Origin: an uncultured Oscillospiraceae bacterium
GTDB taxonomy: Bacteria > Bacillota > Clostridia > Oscillospirales > Oscillospiraceae
DNA length: 15,719 nucleotides
Assembly: GCA_958436045.1 (NCBI GenBank)
Contig: CAUBIP010000037.1
Coordinates: forward strand, 1 to 15,719
Direction of reading: 5' to 3'
Of this stretch, positions 13,751 through 15,719 are shown piece by piece. The position numbers and the translations under genes are program-made. Numbering within the stretch: position 1 is the first letter of the stretch; each line of letters opens with the position of its first letter. The notes under the pieces were generated by a model, which saw only the letters and a list, made by a program, of their open reading frames with translations, was not told where the DNA came from and searched no databases.

Positions 13751-15332
13751 CGGGCTGGCCCTCGCCCCGGGCCACAGCCAGGCCCAGCTGCGGCAAGCTG
13801 TCTGCCGTGTGCTGCACTGCCCGCCTGCGGCGATCACCTCTCTGAAAATTCTCCGCCGCGCCATCGACGCGCGGAAAAAACCGGCGGTGAAATACATCTA
13901 TAACGTCGCCGTCTCCCTGCGCAGCGCGGCGGAAGAGGCTACCGCGGCGGAAAAATGCCCCAAGGCCATCCCCTACCGGCCCAGCTGCTACACTCCGCCC
14001 GCGCCCTGCCCCAGCGGACCGCGGCCCGTCGTCGTCGGCTTTGGCCCGGCGGGCATGTTCGCCGCCCTGACGCTCGCCCAGGCGGGGCTGCGCCCCATCG
14101 TCCTGGAGCGAGGGCAAGACGCCGCAACGCGCCAAGCGCGGGTCGCCCAGTTCTGGGCAGATGGTGCGCTGGACCCGGACTGCAACGTGCAATTCGGCGA
14201 GGGCGGCGCCGGGACATTTTCCGACGGGAAGCTGAACACCGGCACCCACGATATCCGCAACCGCTATATCTTAGAGCAGTTGGTCCGGTTTGGCGCGGCA
14301 CCAGACATTCTCCTTGACGCCAAGCCGCATATCGGCACGGATGTACTCGTCCAGGTCGTGCAAAACCTGCGGCGGGAGATCATCGCCCTGGGCGGGCAGG
14401 TCCGGTTCGGCGCAAGGTTGACGGGGCTAGGCCAAAGAGACGGGCAGCTGCACTGGGTCTGCTATAACGGCGACCAGAAGCTGGACTGCCGCGCGCTGAT
14501 CCTCGCCGTCGGCCACAGCGCCCGGGACACCTTCTCCCTACTGGCCCAGACCGGCCTTGCCATGGAGCGCAAGCCCTTTGCCATGGGCGTGCGCATCGAG
14601 CACCCCCAGGCGCTGATCGACGCCGCCCAATACGGTGCGCCCCGGGACCCAAAGCGGCTCCCGGCGGCAGATTATAAGCTGGCCGTGCATTTGCCCGGCG
14701 GCGGCAGTGCCTTCACATTCTGCATGTGCCCGGGCGGCTATGTCGTCGCCGCGTCCTCCGGTCTGGGCGGGGTCGTGACCAACGGTATGAGCTATTCCGG
14801 CCGCGGCGGCGAAAATGCCAATGCTGCGCTGCTTGTCACACTGCAGCCGGAGGATTTCCCCGGCTCCGGCGTCCTGGCCGGGTGCCAGTGGCAAGCGGCC
14901 ATCGAGCAGCGGGCCTTTGCCTACGGCGGCGGGAATTATTTTGCCCCGGCGCAGCGCCTGGGCGATTTCCTTCAAAACCGCCCGTCACAGCAGGCAGGCG
15001 CTGTCACGCCGACGTACCGCCCCGGCGTCACCTGGGGCGACCTGCGCCAGGTCCTGCCGCCGAAAATTACCGATACCCTGGCCCAGGCCATCCCGCTGCT
15101 GGACCGGCGGCTGCACGGATTTGCCCTGCCCGACGCAGTCCTGACCGCGCCGGAGACCCGCAGCTCCTCCCCGGTACGCATCATCCGGGGCCAGGACCTG
15201 CAGGCCAGCCTCGCCGGGCTCTACCCCTGCGGTGAGGGCGCGGGCTACGCCGGAGGCATCATGTCCGCCGCAGCCGATGGCATCCGCTGCGCCGAGGCGC
15301 TGATCGCCCGGCAGCAGAAATCGCCGGTATAA
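13737..15332 (+). CDS. COG2509-type uncharacterised FAD-dependent dehydrogenase
   Basis: This 531-aa flavoprotein has an N-terminal domain of about 90 residues (ILRRAIDARKKPAVKYIYNV near 38-57), then the FAD site VVVGFGPAGMFAAL at 98-111. The conserved VQFGEGGAGTFSDGKLNTG block follows. Near the end are ETRSSSPVRI and YPCGEGAGYAGGIMSAAADG. This arrangement is typical of the COG2509 family, whose substrate is unknown. The ATG at 13737 has AGGAGG 8 nt upstream, inside the end of the previous gene; the frame continues further upstream but only as a shadow of that gene. The 14-nt overlap suggests the two flavoproteins are made together. The TspO/MBR gene begins 43 nt later with no terminator between. 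Confidence 0.94.
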   Translation: MLQLNGLALAPGHSQAQLRQAVCRVLHCPPAAITSLKILRRAIDARKKPAVKYIYNVAVSLRSAAEEATAAEKCPKAIPYRPSCYTPPAPCPSGPRPVVVGFGPAGMFAALTLAQAGLRPIVLERGQDAATRQARVAQFWADGALDPDCNVQFGEGGAGTFSDGKLNTGTHDIRNRYILEQLVRFGAAPDILLDAKPHIGTDVLVQVVQNLRREIIALGGQVRFGARLTGLGQRDGQLHWVCYNGDQKLDCRALILAVGHSARDTFSLLAQTGLAMERKPFAMGVRIEHPQALIDAAQYGAPRDPKRLPAADYKLAVHLPGGGSAFTFCMCPGGYVVAASSGLGGVVTNGMSYSGRGGENANAALLVTLQPEDFPGSGVLAGCQWQAAIEQRAFAYGGGNYFAPAQRLGDFLQNRPSQQAGAVTPTYRPGVTWGDLRQVLPPKITDTLAQAIPLLDRRLHGFALPDAVLTAPETRSSSPVRIIRGQDLQASLAGLYPCGEGAGYAGGIMSAAADGIRCAEALIARQQKSPV

Positions 15333-15375
15333 ATTCCCCGCGGCCCGGCTATGCTTTTGCTGGGAGGGATGCAAT

Positions 15376-15719
15376 TTGAAGTACAAATGGAAGCCGCTGG
15401 TGCTCGCTCTGGCCATTCCGCTGGCCGTTGGCAGCCTGTCCGCCCTGCTGACCCGGCAGGGCATGGCCGTGTTTCGCGCCCTGGAAAAGCCGCCGCTGGC
15501 GCCGCCGGGCTGGCTGTTTCCCGTCGTCTGGACGATCTTATTTTTGCTGATGGGTTTTGCCTCGTACCTGGTCTATGCCGCTGGGCGCGGCACACAGTCT
15601 GGCAGGACGGCGCTCTGGTTTTACGCGGTGCAGCTGCTCTTTAACTTTTTCTGGTCCATCTTTTTCTTCAACTGCGGCGCGTATCTGTTTTCCTTTTTCT
15701 GGCTGCTGGCCCTGTGGGT
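15376..15719 (+). CDS. TspO/MBR family membrane protein (3' end beyond window)
   Basis: The 114 visible residues form a hydrophobic, tryptophan-rich protein with the TspO/MBR signature KPPLAPPGWLFPVVWTILF, followed by further transmembrane helices such as ALWFYAVQLLFNFFWS. TspO proteins (about 150-160 aa, five helices) bind tetrapyrroles and related ligands; the function in Firmicutes is unclear. The start is a TTG at 15376 with GGAGG 8 nt upstream; an ATG overlapping this site is in another frame. The visible part lacks roughly the last 40-50 residues. It may be cotranscribed with the two flavoproteins upstream. Confidence 0.9.
   Translation, partial: MKYKWKPLVLALAIPLAVGSLSALLTRQGMAVFRALEKPPLAPPGWLFPVVWTILFLLMGFASYLVYAAGRGTQSGRTALWFYAVQLLFNFFWSIFFFNCGAYLFSFFWLLALW

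Noticed and set aside
1..15719. CRISPR array, tRNA/rRNA, insertion sequence, attachment site or riboswitch
   Set aside because: No spaced direct repeats, cloverleaf-like sequence, transposase or integrase gene, or recognisable riboswitch core was found on reading both strands by eye.

Overview
The window looks like chromosomal DNA from a GC-rich member of the Firmicutes, probably a gut-type Clostridia (Oscillospiraceae/Ruminococcaceae-like). The evidence is strong AGGAGG-type ribosome binding sites, sigma-A type promoters, a four-cysteine ribosomal protein L32 next to a YceD/DUF177 gene, a YnzC-like DUF896 protein, a DUF6440 protein, and a COG4880-type beta-propeller lipoprotein. The lineage call is an inference. 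No rRNA, tRNA, CRISPR array, insertion sequence or phage gene was seen.

Region 1 (19-5654, minus strand) is the notable part. It is a tight six-gene operon, read right to left: a CAT-fold (2-oxoacid dehydrogenase E2-like) putative acyltransferase, an AMP-forming fatty acyl ligase, a serine palmitoyltransferase-like alpha-oxoamine synthase, a short-chain dehydrogenase, a dedicated acyl carrier protein and a PAP2-family membrane enzyme. Together these supply nearly every step expected for a sphingolipid (or sulfonolipid-like) pathway. Fatty acid would be activated onto ACP, condensed with an amino acid to a 3-keto long-chain base, ketoreduced, possibly N-acylated, and given or stripped of a head group at the membrane. 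Sphingolipids are classically a Bacteroidetes/alpha-proteobacterial trait, so a complete-looking set in a Firmicute is the candidate undescribed system. The operon has one good promoter, and an 18-bp perfect inverted repeat lies across its -10 element, suggesting dedicated repression.

Region 2 (5864-6797, plus strand) is a divergent two-gene unit: a 60-aa DUF6440 protein and a flavin reductase-like split-barrel protein. It ends in a strong hairpin that also serves the convergent gene.

Region 3 (6851-12383, minus strand) is housekeeping. It holds a beta-propeller lipoprotein followed by a DUF896 protein; then yceD/DUF177-rpmF with a near-consensus promoter and its own terminator; then der-gpsA with its own promoter.

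Region 4 (12423-15719, plus strand) has a HI0933-type flavoprotein overlapping a COG2509-type flavoprotein by 14 nt, then a TspO/MBR-family membrane protein cut off by the window end. The gaps between genes are short; the only gap over 300 bases is the divergent promoter region at 5544-5939.
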